From Stentor coeruleus (lineage: Eukaryota > Ciliophora > Heterotrichea > Heterotrichida > Stentoridae), in NCBI GenBank assembly GCA_001970955.1, contig MPUH01000193.1, positions 20,513 to 84,512 on the forward strand: a DNA stretch of 64,000 nt. The letters are read 5' to 3'. Of the stretch, positions 42,315 through 53,168 are shown piece after piece (the first letter of the stretch is position 1; every line of letters begins with the position of its first letter). A program made the position numbers and the translations under genes. Below the pieces are notes generated by a model, which made no database searches, had not been told where the DNA came from, and was given only the letters and a program-made list of their open reading frames with translations.

Positions 42315-44801
42315 ATGGCTTTATGCTCAAAATGCCCAAGTAGAGCTATGTGGATATGTAAATGTTCAAACATAAATTTATGCAAAGACCATGCCGGAGA
42401 ACATTCTATGAGTCATTTTTTATGGAAAACAAACCCCGACTTAAATCAAATCGAATTTTCTCTATCAAAAACAGAAAGAAAAGACTTTAAATCTGAAATC
42501 GAACGTAGAATAGGGATAATTGAAAGTTATAAAAAGCAAATATTCCAAGATACTTTGGAATATATAAAAAAAATAGAAGTTTTATGCAAAAATTCTATAA
42601 AAAGACTTAATATAACAATTGCTGAGTATCAAGAATTATTAGATAAAACATATTTTGATAAGGAAACATGGGACAAAATTCAGAGTATATTAAAAACATG
42701 TATTGATCCATATAATAAAGGAAAAAATCTTGCAGTTCATAAAAGTGTTGTCAATTATTATAATAAGAATTTTTTAAAAGAAATACAGTTTTATCAAAAT
42801 GATGTTGCTAAAAAACTTAATAAGAATTTTGATTTATGTGTTGAAGGGCATGCTTTATATGTATATTGTGTTGCAATTTCTAATGATGATAAGCATGCTG
42901 CATCAGGATCACATGATATGACTATAAGAATATGGGATATAGTAAAAAATGTCCAGGAATATTACTTTGAGGGTCATAAAGATAAAATTTTCACCCTGGA
43001 ATTTACCCCAGATGGAAATTATCTATTATCAGGTTCGGCAGATACAACAGTTCGAATATGGGACATAATCAAACGATGTCAGCATGCGATACTCCAAGGG
43101 CATATAGACTACGTTTGGAAAGTTTCTGTGTTTCATAAAACCCCTAATGCAATATCCGCTTCATCAGACAGAGCTTTATATATCTGGGATTTAACAGCAT
43201 GTAAAGAAAAGACTAAAATAATATCCCATAAAGGGCCAATATCATGTTTAGACATATCATCAGATGACAAATTCTGTATTTCAGGTTCAAGTGATACCAC
43301 ACTTAAAATATGGGATTTAGATAAATATATTGAAATATATACACTTTATGGTCATACTGATTCAATATGGAGTGTTGTTATTACTAATAATAATAAAATT
43401 GCTGTATCAGGATCTGAAGATCGTACTGTTAGAGTTTGGGATTTAGAAAAAAAACAACAAAAAGCTATTTTACAAGGACATACTGATATTGTTAGATGTG
43501 TTACTGTAACTTTAGATGGGAATTTTGCATTATCAGCAAGTTTTGATAAAACGATAATTGTATGGGATTTAAAGACATGGTCTTTGAAAAAAATATTACA
43601 AGGACATGATGGAAGAGTTAGAGGTGTTGCTGTTACTAAAGATGGGAAATATGCGATATCAGGATCTAATGATCGTAGTGTTAGAATTTGGGATATAAAT
43701 AAAGGATGTAAAGTTTGTAAAATGAAAGGGCATATTGAACCTGTTATCGCTGCTGGGATATTTGTAAATAGGAGTGTGGCTGTAACTTTGGCTAATGATA
43801 ATACAACTAGAGTGTGGGATATAAATAAAAAATGCCAGATCCGTCAACTTATTGGAAAATCATACGGTATTTATTCATCATTAGTAACAAACGACAACAA
43901 ACTTATCATATCTTCATGTGATGATAGAACCATAAAAATCTGGAACTTTGAAACTTTTACCTATTATCAAACCTTAAAAGGTCATACAGACAGAGTATCA
44001 TGTATTTCCTTATCACAAAGTAACAAATTTATTATATCAGGTTCTTTTGATGCATCTTTACGTATATATGACTTATCTAATTTTTCAGAACTCACAGTTC
44101 TTAAAGGTCATAAAGATCGTATAAACTGTGTAGAAATCACACAAAATGATGAACTTGCTGTATCATCATCACGTGATAAAACAATTATAATCTGGTCTTT
44201 AAAAACATTTAATATACAAAATATTATAAATGAACATACTGAACAAGTTCGTGGATTATCAATAAAAGAACATAAAATCATATCTGTTTCTGATGATTAT
44301 AATGTTGGTATATGGAATATGCAAACTAATATATTTGAAGGATTTTTATATGGACATGAACATTGGGTATTATGTATTTGTATTTCTGATATTGGGAAAA
44401 TAATAGCAACAGGGTCAAGTGATAATACTATTATTGTTTGGGATTTTAATAAAAAAATTAAAAATATGCAGCTTTGTGGCCATAATTCTGCTGTTTATGG
44501 GGTTTGTTTTTCGAAATGCGAGAAATTTCTTATGTCGGTTTCTAGTGATAAAAGTTTGAGAATATGGAATGTGAAGTCTGGAGTTCAACATTGTATACTT
44601 TATACTTATTCTGCTTTACTTTGGTCAGTTTTTATAACAAAAGATGGTAGGTTTTTGGTTGTAAGCGCAAATGATTGCACGGTTCATGTTTGGGATTGGA
44701 AGGAAGAACGTAGAATTGCTATGATTTCGGGGATGTTGTCTATTAAAGAAGAATTACTTCAGTATTCAATTTTACGTTCAATGTTTATAAAGAATCCTTA
44801 G
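42315..44801 (+). CDS. WD40-repeat protein with N-terminal B-box-like zinc motif
   Basis: 828 aa from MALCSKCPSRAMWICKC. An upstream in-frame ATG at 42258 would add 19 hydrophobic residues, but the later start has the AATAATGG context and places the zinc motif at the N-terminus as in the paralogue at 25821-28356. The motif is C-x2-C-x7-C-x-C-x5-C-x2-H-x3-H-x3-H (residues 4-34). A helical region (about 45-185) and about 14 WD40 repeats follow, enough for two seven-bladed propellers. The sequence is intact, which makes it the reference for repairing the paralogue's model. It is probably a scaffold; targets are unknown. Confidence 0.9.
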   Translation: MALCSKCPSRAMWICKCSNINLCKDHAGEHSMSHFLWKTNPDLNQIEFSLSKTERKDFKSEIERRIGIIESYKKQIFQDTLEYIKKIEVLCKNSIKRLNITIAEYQELLDKTYFDKETWDKIQSILKTCIDPYNKGKNLAVHKSVVNYYNKNFLKEIQFYQNDVAKKLNKNFDLCVEGHALYVYCVAISNDDKHAASGSHDMTIRIWDIVKNVQEYYFEGHKDKIFTLEFTPDGNYLLSGSADTTVRIWDIIKRCQHAILQGHIDYVWKVSVFHKTPNAISASSDRALYIWDLTACKEKTKIISHKGPISCLDISSDDKFCISGSSDTTLKIWDLDKYIEIYTLYGHTDSIWSVVITNNNKIAVSGSEDRTVRVWDLEKKQQKAILQGHTDIVRCVTVTLDGNFALSASFDKTIIVWDLKTWSLKKILQGHDGRVRGVAVTKDGKYAISGSNDRSVRIWDINKGCKVCKMKGHIEPVIAAGIFVNRSVAVTLANDNTTRVWDINKKCQIRQLIGKSYGIYSSLVTNDNKLIISSCDDRTIKIWNFETFTYYQTLKGHTDRVSCISLSQSNKFIISGSFDASLRIYDLSNFSELTVLKGHKDRINCVEITQNDELAVSSSRDKTIIIWSLKTFNIQNIINEHTEQVRGLSIKEHKIISVSDDYNVGIWNMQTNIFEGFLYGHEHWVLCICISDIGKIIATGSSDNTIIVWDFNKKIKNMQLCGHNSAVYGVCFSKCEKFLMSVSSDKSLRIWNVKSGVQHCILYTYSALLWSVFITKDGRFLVVSANDCTVHVWDWKEERRIAMISGMLSIKEELLQYSILRSMFIKNP

Positions 44802-44889
44802 AAACCTAGGCAAACTAATTTCCTATTAAAAAACCCATACCTCATAAAAAAAACCCCTATAAATCCTAATTTATAATAAACTTAATCGC

Positions 44890-45402
44890 CTAAGCGAAAT
44901 TATAATCCATCTTATATGGTCTCTGATGTAAAGAAGGTAAATTTACATAAACCTCTCCACTAATATCATTATTAGGACGATTATCTAATGATAATTTAAC
45001 TCTTTTCCCTCCTACAATAGTTAAAGGTCTTGCCTGTAACCTAACTTCTAAAGATGTTGAAAGGAAGCTATTTTTTGTATTATCAACCATAACTCCTGTA
45101 TAATTTTTATTCTTTATATGGCGGCTTGTTTCAATAGTTAAAGGTCGAGGTTGAATATTAACTTCAAGTGCTGTTTGAGGCATTTTTAAATCTTGTTTTT
45201 TAAGATTGTGTGTGCGTAATCGCAACGGCATTATATGTTGAGTTTGGTTAAATGGGGATGCCTTTTGTTTTTTGTTTAGCTTTTTCGGTTTTTTTAAAAG
45301 AGGTCGATAAGAAGAAGTTGAAGGATACCAGATAGGGAAACTCAGGTTATGGTTTTTACCTGTTATTAGGCCAAGTTCTGGGACAAAAATTAGATCTCCC
45401 AT
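44890..45402 (-). CDS. Small basic protein with a repeated LEVxxQxRPLTI motif
   Basis: 170 aa, not recognised. It is rich in Lys, Arg, Pro and Asn, with a strongly basic stretch LLKKPKKLNKKQK near residue 40. The motif TALEVNIQPRPLTIE recurs about 44 residues later as TSLEVRLQARPLTIV, and a shorter relative (VYVNLPSLHQRPYK) ends the protein, so it contains two or three degenerate repeats. There is no signal peptide, TM or Cys. It is convergent with the WD40 gene, with 88 bp between the stops. The coding call rests on length, repeat structure and composition. Confidence 0.6.
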   Translation of the reverse strand: MGDLIFVPELGLITGKNHNLSFPIWYPSTSSYRPLLKKPKKLNKKQKASPFNQTQHIMPLRLRTHNLKKQDLKMPQTALEVNIQPRPLTIETSRHIKNKNYTGVMVDNTKNSFLSTSLEVRLQARPLTIVGGKRVKLSLDNRPNNDISGEVYVNLPSLHQRPYKMDYNFA

Positions 45403-45764
45403 AAATATGAATTATGCTGGAAATATGAAGAAATTTTAAAGGTAGAGTTTTTGGTTTTGGTATTTTGTGGATATGTGATTTTTATTGGCAAAGATAATTG
45501 GTTTTATTTTTATTGAAGATATAAAAACTATGTAGAAATTGTGATTTTTTTTATAGAATATTGAATATATAATTTTATTATGAAGGCATTTGGATGTTTT
45601 AATATATATTTATATATTTGGGATTAGCGTGTTAATACTGAGGATTTACACATTTAAGATTTAAAGTTTGATAACTCTTTTTAAAATGTGATTTCCTTTT
45701 TCTTAACTAAAGCTATAGAGATCTTAATATTATTATATAATATTTTACTTGCATCCTTAATATA
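45403..45764. other. Divergent intergenic region, 360 bp, no gene seen
   Basis: G/T-rich on the left and AT-rich on the right. The last bases before the start are TTAATATAATGG, the usual start context. No further feature was seen. Confidence 0.45.
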
Positions 45765-47637
45765 ATGGCTACTGATCAAAGCAATCAATCAATTTCTAAT
45801 CATACACTAAGAAGAAACCTTACGCACTCAACTATGGATGTTTCTTTTAACCAAGAATTCCCATCTTCTCCAAGAGGGGAAAAAGTAGTATCAGAACTCA
45901 TATCAAGAATATCCTCTCTAAACCTTTTATCAAAACATCTTCTCTCACTCACATCTTCCACAATAACAAAAATCGAATCTCTTTGTTCATCAGCCTTATC
46001 AAAAATTTCTTGTTTAAAACAATTATATGAAAAAACATTAAATGATATAGAAACAAGTTTTTTTTTATATAAACCTCAAGCTATAAAACTTTTATCATCA
46101 TCAATAACCCTTATGAAAATACCAGAAAACCTAGATCTAAGTATTATAGAAAATTTTTATAATCAACAGTTTATAATTTTAAGAGAAAGACTTGTTTCTA
46201 GAAATGCAAATTTAGATAAAGAAATTTTATCTAATAATTGGGGTTTATATTTAGAAGGACATTTAGATGTTATTAATAAAATCACAATTACAGATGATGA
46301 TAAATTTGTTATATCAGCAGGTGGGACACTTGGAATAGATTATTCTCTAAGGATATGGGATTTGGAAAATGGAAAGCAAATCAATAAACTTGAAGGTCAT
46401 TCAAACGCTATAACTCTAATAAAACTATCAAAAAACAATCAATTTGTTGTTACTGGAGGACTTGATTGTCTTGTAAATGTTTGGAATTTTCCTAAGAAAA
46501 CTCTTGACTATACTGTATCTGATCATACAACAACAATAACAGCTATAGATATATCTGAGAAAACTGAATATATGGCATCAGGATGTCGAAATGGTATAAT
46601 AATAATATGGAAAGCTATNTGAATATATGGCATCAGGATGTCGAAATGGTATAATAATAATATGGAAAGCTATAGATTGTGATGAAAAATGCATTTTATC
46701 AGGTCATACAGATGCTATAAACAGTCTTAAATTCACGAAAACTAATTTTTTAGTATCTTCTGGTGACCAGAGCCTAAGAGTATGGAATGCTATAAACAAA
46801 CAACTTGAGTTTATTATTAAAAATATTAAAACTAAGATGAATACAATGGTCATAACAGGGAATAATGAATTTATAGCAACAGGAAATGAGAACAAAACAA
46901 TAATTTTGTATAGTTTTCTTACAAGAAAATGTGAATGTGTATTAAAAGGTCATAGAAAAAGGATTGTATGTTTAGAAAATTCGCATGATGGGAGTTTTAT
47001 TGCATCTGCAGGTGATAATACTGTGAGGATTTGGAACCCATATAGAAAATCGTGTGATGCAGTTTTTGAAGGTCACTCTGATTTGGTAACATCACTTGCT
47101 ATAACTTCTGATAATCTTTTTATTGTATCATCAGGCAATGATAAAATGATCAAACTTTGGGATATTAAACTGAAAGTTTTAGTTTTTGCTTATTCTGGAC
47201 ATAGTGATTTTATTAGAACTTTAGCAATAACTAAAAACTCTAGGTTTATTATTTCAGGAAGTTTAGATAAAAGTATTAGAAAATGGGATTTAAAAAACAG
47301 GTCTGAACCTTTTATGATATTTCAAGGGCATAATGATTTAGTTGATACTATTGCAATTAATAATGATCAAACATGCCTTGCTTCTGGAAGTAAGGATTTT
47401 TCAATAAAACTATGGGATTTGAAAAACAATTTGGAAATATGTACATTGAAAGGGCATAAAAAACCAGTCTTGGCATTAGCTTTTTCGAATGATGAAAATT
47501 ATTTGTATTCTGCAACGAAAGACAATATTGTTTATATTTGGGATCTTAAATCTAAAAAGAAAACTTCGGAGTTTACTACATTGAAGCCTGCGATTGATTG
47601 GATTTCGAATTATGAGAAATGCAATCATTTTTATTAA
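45765..47637 (+). CDS. WD40-repeat protein without the zinc motif
   Basis: 605 aa after collapse of the N-flanked 54-bp duplication at 46565-46673. The N-terminal 165 residues are Ser-rich then helical (LISRISSLNLLSKHLLSLTS, FYNQQFIILRERLVSRN), comparable in position to the helical part of the two larger WD40 proteins, but no Cys/His motif precedes it. About ten WD40 repeats follow (YLEGHLDVINKI to VYIWDLKSKK). It is a more distant member of the same local family: the order helical part, then propeller, is kept. Function unknown. Start ATGGCT follows TTAATATA. Confidence 0.85.
46565..46673. repeat. 54-bp direct duplication around an N (unmerged contig overlap)
   Basis: Bases 46565-46618 and 46620-46673 are identical and flank the N at 46619. 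Collapsing joins the two halves of the WD40 gene in frame. Confidence 0.9.
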
Positions 47638-48074
47638 TAAGAAATTTTAAGTTAAAAAAAATATTTTGGTTGAAAATTCGAAGCCATAAACGAAAATTTG
47701 TATAGTTTAAAGAAGAAGTTTAAAGTTTAAAGTAGGTTATAGTTAAGGTGGCATGGCTTAAACCTTGTCCGATCGAGGTTTGTTTGTCCTACGATCTCTT
47801 TCTTTAGGCAGATTTGGTATATTAAACCACTCGTTGTCGCTGGTTATGTGACTCTTTACTTGGCTGAGAAGGTCTTTACTTTTCATTTCTTTAGTGTCAA
47901 GATGATGGAGGCAAGTCTTGTGTTCATCTTGTTTTTCTTGAAGAATCCAGCTTGCTTTAGGCATATTTTGAAGTTCTTATGGTATTCATAGCAAACTGGG
48001 CATTTAGTTCTAGAAGTGCTATGGGTGCTTTCTGGTTTGGTGCAGTGAATGGATTAAAAAAGAACCTAAATAAA
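47638..48074. other. Intergenic, 440 bp, with a dispersed repeat and GC-richer tail
   Basis: Holds repeat copy A (47718-47890). From there to about 48070 the sequence is noticeably richer in G+C than other intergenic DNA here and is open on both strands (68 codons minus at 47758-47964; a plus-strand extension of the next gene from 47979). I take this as one older, longer copy of the repeat rather than as genes. Confidence 0.45.
47718..47890 (-). repeat. Dispersed short repeat, copy A
   Basis: About 90% identical to the insertion at 57434-57599 by eye, with a few small indels. Both share the left border GTTTAAAGTTTAAAGTA, which is a short tandem repeat of TTTAAAG. Similarity stops near 47890 although GC-rich sequence continues, so this copy may be longer at that end. 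No target duplication was found around it. Confidence 0.75.
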
Positions 48075-50036
48075 ATGTCAGCATTTTGCCAATTCGGCTC
48101 ATGCTCTGCTGTAGCAGCCTTTCAATGTACATGTCCTCAATATCTATGCTCTCTTCATTTCATCTCGCATACAGAAGCTCAAAGCTGTACTTTAAGATCG
48201 CTACAACAAAATCCAGAAAACCAAACTGAATCTTTGAAAACGTTAGATGAATTTTTAAACGTGAAGAAGGGAGAAATTCTAACTGTGGCAAATAAACTTG
48301 TTAGCCAAATTACTGAAGAAGTTAAGATTACCTTTACAATTTTAGATAAATGCAAAGTTATTATTACAAAAAACAATACTGATTATGATAGTACTGAACT
48401 TGGGAAACTAGTGATATCTTTAAAGAACACAAACTTTTCAGAAAGAAATCTCTCAAAAGCACTAAAAAACATAAAAAAAGCTTTAAGCGTCGAAGAAAAA
48501 ACAAAACAAGAATACAAAAGTTTTCTTCTAGATCTCCAAAAATCCATACCAACAATAAATCCATTATCCTCACTTCTTATTTCTGATCTTTCATATATCC
48601 TAAACCAAAACTCTCAAGAAAAAACTGAAATCCTTACAAAAACAACAAACCTCAAACAAACACCTAAAAACGAAGAAAAACTTCCAAAAGGAAGAAAATC
48701 CCAAGAACATGCAGAACCTTTACATTCACGGACAAAAACAACAGTAGATGAACTTCATGAAAAGTCAGATTTTTCTTCCAAAAACCAAACAAATAAATCT
48801 AAAGAAAACACAATAAAACTCGAGCAGGCTATGAAAAAAGCTCAGCTCCAAATAGAATCATTGCAAAAGGAAAACAAAGACTTAGAAAAAAAATTCCATG
48901 AAGCTGAAAAACATCAAAAAGCCTTAGAAAAACAGTTAAATGAAGAAAAAAAAGCTAAAAGGAGCTCGGATTATCAATTTAAAGGACAACTTACCCTAAG
49001 TGATTTAGATAAAAATCAAGAATCTTTAATAGAAAAAATAAGACCTAGTACTCCAAGAGTTATAATGAAAAAAGCTACACAGCCTGTAGAGGATTTAAAT
49101 AAAATTCTAGATCGAACTTCAACAAAAAAAGAAGACCTTAGTAAAAACCCTACAAAAACATCAGATGATGGGAAAAAGGATTTTATGAAAAAACCTGAGT
49201 TAAGGAAAGATATTTCGAAAACCCCAGAAAAACCTAAAAAAACTGCAGAGAATGAGTTTAAACCTTTAAATGTGCCGAGAGGAAGCTTAGGTTCAGGGAA
49301 AAAAGGGACTATTAAAAGCAGTAAAAGTTTTGATATATCATCTATTATGGAAGGGAATAATAAAAACACTATAGAAAATACTATAAAAAACTATAGCAAA
49401 AACCAAGAAGATAATAAGAAAACTAATAATATGAATGAAGATTTTGAAAACTATATAGAAAATAAGACAGATACTAAAAATGATTCTGCTGAAAATTTGT
49501 CTAAAGAAGTTATAGAAGTCAGTTCAGATTTGGTTGAATATTTCAATGAAACTAATAAAGAAAAAGCTGAAATCTCTGAAGATAAAAAGGAAAAAACAGA
49601 GATAATTACTGAAGTTGAAGATAAAAATCTAGATGAAAACCCAGATGAGAACCCAGATGAAGATTATCCTGCTATATTTGTCAGAACAGAAAGTATGGAA
49701 GAAAAATCAAGAAATGCTAATCGAATACAAAATATTTGTAATTTTGTTGCAGAATCACTACTTAAAAGAGCTAATGAAGAACAAGGAAAAGTTGTAGAAA
49801 ATGTCAAACCTTCTGAAGAGAAATTTGAAGATTCATCAAGTTTTCAAAGTTCTTTACATTTTCTAAAACGTCCAGAGTCTATTGATGAACTGCATAATTT
49901 TATGTCAAATGATATGCCACTTGACCAGAAAATTGATTATCTTTCAACTATAAATTTGAAAAACTATAATCCAAGCTGGGATATTCATGAGGTCAAGTTT
50001 ACTGAAGATAAATTATATGTTTTTGTTTGTAATTGA
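48075..50036 (+). CDS. Zinc-motif, coiled-coil, Lys/Glu-rich protein of unknown function
   Basis: 653 aa from MSAFCQFGSC. The upstream in-frame ATG at 47979 would add 32 residues encoded by the GC-richer repeat-like region and is not preferred; AAATAAAATG at 48075 fits the local start context. Residues 5-35 have C-x4-C-x7-C-x-C-x4-C-x2-H-x3-H, nearly the motif that starts the two large WD40 proteins. A helical region (about 50-170), a Lys/Thr/Glu-rich part, a coiled coil (about 255-315: LEQAMKKAQLQIESLQKENK), a low-complexity charged region, and a short conserved-looking C-terminus (PESIDELHNFMSNDMP...KLYVFVCN) follow. No catalytic domain was seen. Confidence 0.75.
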   Translation: MSAFCQFGSCSAVAAFQCTCPQYLCSLHFISHTEAQSCTLRSLQQNPENQTESLKTLDEFLNVKKGEILTVANKLVSQITEEVKITFTILDKCKVIITKNNTDYDSTELGKLVISLKNTNFSERNLSKALKNIKKALSVEEKTKQEYKSFLLDLQKSIPTINPLSSLLISDLSYILNQNSQEKTEILTKTTNLKQTPKNEEKLPKGRKSQEHAEPLHSRTKTTVDELHEKSDFSSKNQTNKSKENTIKLEQAMKKAQLQIESLQKENKDLEKKFHEAEKHQKALEKQLNEEKKAKRSSDYQFKGQLTLSDLDKNQESLIEKIRPSTPRVIMKKATQPVEDLNKILDRTSTKKEDLSKNPTKTSDDGKKDFMKKPELRKDISKTPEKPKKTAENEFKPLNVPRGSLGSGKKGTIKSSKSFDISSIMEGNNKNTIENTIKNYSKNQEDNKKTNNMNEDFENYIENKTDTKNDSAENLSKEVIEVSSDLVEYFNETNKEKAEISEDKKEKTEIITEVEDKNLDENPDENPDEDYPAIFVRTESMEEKSRNANRIQNICNFVAESLLKRANEEQGKVVENVKPSEEKFEDSSSFQSSLHFLKRPESIDELHNFMSNDMPLDQKIDYLSTINLKNYNPSWDIHEVKFTEDKLYVFVCN

Positions 50037-50497
50037 TATAAAGATCGTAAGGACTATTTAGGTAATTACTATAAAGATTGTGATATTTTATTTAGACTGT
50101 ATATTTTATTTAGATGGTATTGGGTATTTAGGTATTAGATGACTAGATAGCTTGTAAAAAGATATACAGCTCGTAAAAAAATAAGCAGGACGTAGAAATT
50201 ATTTAGAACGTATTATTACTATAGCTGGTATTTTAGATATAGGCCGTAAGAATTATTAAGTCCTTGTCTATGACTTAAATAAAAAAGAGAGAATTCATTG
50301 GGATAATGCTAATTCTTTGTCCTCAAAAGACTGGAAACATAAATTTCCTTTGTGTTCTTACAAAGAATGGGATTAGTTTAGTTAATAGTTTTTAGTTTCA
50401 AATTCTATAAACATATCTTATACTCTAGCTTCCTTCAGAATATCATAAGCAAGTTTAAACTTAATAATATTCATTGAATCAAAAATTGCAAGACAAA
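50037..50497. other. Convergent intergenic region, 460 bp, degenerate short repeats
   Basis: Bases 50037-50260 repeat short words (TATTTTATTTAGA, CTCGTAAAAA, CGTAAGAATTATT) at irregular spacing, like a decayed tandem array. At 50310-50318 and 50360-50368, ATTCTTTGT and ACAAAGAAT can pair. No gene was seen. Confidence 0.4.
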
Positions 50498-50917
50498 CTA
50501 AGAGTTATTTTTATTTAAAGATAATGAAAGTACTGCCTCTTCTCTTTCTCTATTATGTAAACTGATAGATGAGCTATCATCATCATCCTTTTGATTTCCA
50601 TCCTTATATTTTGGTACATCACAAATTTTTGAGAAAGATAAACTTTCGTAACTAAGTTCCTGAGCATCTTTGCTATCACTACAATCAGTAGATGATTTAG
50701 AATGATTTAAGTTAGATAGATAAAAAGTTTCAGCTTCAAGGTTTATTGCATAATTTTTGCATGCTGAGCATTTCTTTTGAGGATAAATATTTGCTTTAAT
50801 AACGTTTGTGCAGTTTTCACAGTCTGGATAATCTGTGATGTTGTTACAGAAAAAACATTTGGGAGACTCAAAATCATGGTTTTCATAGCAAAAGTGATTA
50901 GTACTTATCGCAGACAT
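50498..50917 (-). CDS. Small Cys-pair (zinc-ribbon-like) protein, unknown function
   Basis: 139 aa from MSAISTNHFCY at 50917; an upstream Met at 50962 would add a hydrophobic stretch of 15 residues and has a poorer context. The first 60 residues carry CxxC pairs: CFFC-x8-CENC and, 13 residues later, CSAC, a likely zinc-binding arrangement. The rest is acidic and Ser-rich (SSTDCSDSKD, KDDDDSSS) and looks disordered. No family is recognised. It is head-to-head with the next gene, whose start lies 220 bp away. Confidence 0.55.
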   Translation of the reverse strand: MSAISTNHFCYENHDFESPKCFFCNNITDYPDCENCTNVIKANIYPQKKCSACKNYAINLEAETFYLSNLNHSKSSTDCSDSKDAQELSYESLSFSKICDVPKYKDGNQKDDDDSSSISLHNREREEAVLSLSLNKNNS

Positions 50918-51138
50918 AATGCGAAAAAAAATATAAAATGAGTTAAATGTTAGAATTGGCAATCAAATTGCTCGTTTAAATGTAATAATTATTTTTTCTA
51001 TTTATAAACTAAAAATATAAACAAGTATATTTATTTTCTAAGTTTTTATATAGTTTTACTTATTTTTTTATGTGAATATTATTGCCTTATAAAGAACTAT
51101 AATCTGTTTTTCAAGATAAAACTTGATTATTAATAAAA

Positions 51139-52107
51139 ATGAAAAAATCGCATCAGAGCACTTTGATGAGTATTTCAGCTTCTACTTCAATGAGTTTTTT
51201 ACCTTCTAAAGATTTGCTATCAAAATCAAAAAACAGTGGAGATTTTTCCCATTATTTATTCGAAGAAGGGATTTCATCAGTTGATATAAAAACTTCAGAT
51301 CGCCAAGAAAGGATTTATCTTTATAATTTAGATGAAAATCCTTTAAATACAATAAAAGAATTTGAAGATATAGATTATTTTGCCGCAACATTAAGAGCTC
51401 AAGAACAATTTATGTGTGTGAATTGTTATGATGATATTTCAATAGATGAAGTTGATAAGCATTCTTTAATATGCCTAAAACCTGAGATTAATATAAATAA
51501 AATACTTGAAAAAGTACATAAATTTATTCGTGCTATTAGGGAATATAAATTTGATGCTGATTTTAGATATGATTATGCATTAATCCAATTAGAAGATATA
51601 GGCGAAAGTATATATGAAAAAAGAATTGTAAGTTTTAAATAGAGTATTTCACAAATTTTTAATAGAATCAATACAGTTATTAAAGATAATAGGAACTATC
51701 CATTTATTCTTATTTTAGCGCAGAGATTAGAAAAAATTGTTGAAGGTCTTTCTGATACTCCTGAAAAAAATATTATTTTAGAAAAAAATACTGTTGAAGT
51801 TATAAATAGTGCTATTTATGTAAGTGTTTATCCTAAAAATTCTTTTATTTCTATGTTTTCTGACTATAGTTTTGATATAACTGAAAAAAAAGATAGAACA
51901 GAATCAGCGGAATCCTCTGAGACGTTAGAAAAATACTTTTATAGTCTATGCATAAAAAAAAAACTAGCTCTGCCTCATAGCCACCCAGCTAAAAACCTTT
52001 CAATTTTTCATTTATATCAAGAATGCTTAAATAAAAATATACCAATAGAACAATGGAAGAATTTTGTTGGTATTTCTCTTGGTGACCAACAGATTATTAT
52101 ATCATAA
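51139..52107 (+). CDS. C2HC-finger protein of unknown function (two exons)
   Basis: Two open frames, 51139-51642 and 51853-52107, belong to one gene: removing the 15-nt intron 51628-51642 gives 317 aa with the frame open across the gap. A Ser-rich N-terminus (MSISASTSMSFLPSK) precedes a C-x2-C-x12-H-x4-C finger (MCVNCYDDISIDEVDKHSLIC, about 93-113) of the C2HC type found in many ciliate proteins. The middle is helical (IRAIREYKFDADFRYDYALI, FILILAQRLEKIVEGL). The C-terminal 60 residues are probably globular (LALPHSHPAKNLSIFHLYQE). No enzymatic motif is present. Confidence 0.78.
51628..51642 (+). other. 15-nt intron of the C2HC-finger gene
   Basis: GTAAGTTTTAAATAG. It contains an in-frame TAA that would stop translation if retained; splicing continues the frame for 154 more residues. 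Confidence 0.9.
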
Positions 52108-52446
52108 ATAAAATAATTTTCTGATATAAAATTAATTAATCATATGAATTAAAATCTACTAATTTAATTGTCATACTTATCAGATATCACTTTTACATCC
52201 CAAATTTTAATTATCTATTAAATAAAACCCCAATAAAACCTTCTAAACTTTTACCCTCTATTTTTTTATCATCAAATCCTTCATTTTTAATAACATCACA
52301 TAATCAAACTCCATAAAAAAAAAATCACATCCTCAAATAACACAATAAATTTAATTCTACTTCATCCTATTCGAAAATTCTTAAAACTCCTAACATCATA
52401 AAAAAAATCTAACATCTTCATATAAAATCTACTTTCATATTATTAA
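52108..52446. other. Convergent intergenic region, 340 bp, no gene seen
   Basis: AT-rich. The right 250 bases are C/A/T-rich with few G. Nothing else was recognised. Confidence 0.5.
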
Positions 52447-53067
<621 letters not shown>

Positions 53068-53168
53068 TTATAATCATTTTACCTTTTTACATACATAAGC
53101 ATTTATATATTCTCATAGCCATTTTCTTAAGACTTAAATTATCGAATTGATTATCAAAGTTTATAATA

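Noticed and set aside
47758-47964. 68-codon minus-strand open frame over repeat copy A as a gene
   Set aside because: Copy B carries stop and frame changes in the equivalent reading, and no family was recognised. It is better treated as repeat sequence.
47979-48074. N-terminal extension of the coiled-coil gene from an upstream in-frame ATG
   Set aside because: The extension lies in the GC-richer region next to the dispersed repeat, and the later ATG has the usual AAATAAAATG context and puts the zinc motif at the N-terminus, as in the WD40 proteins.
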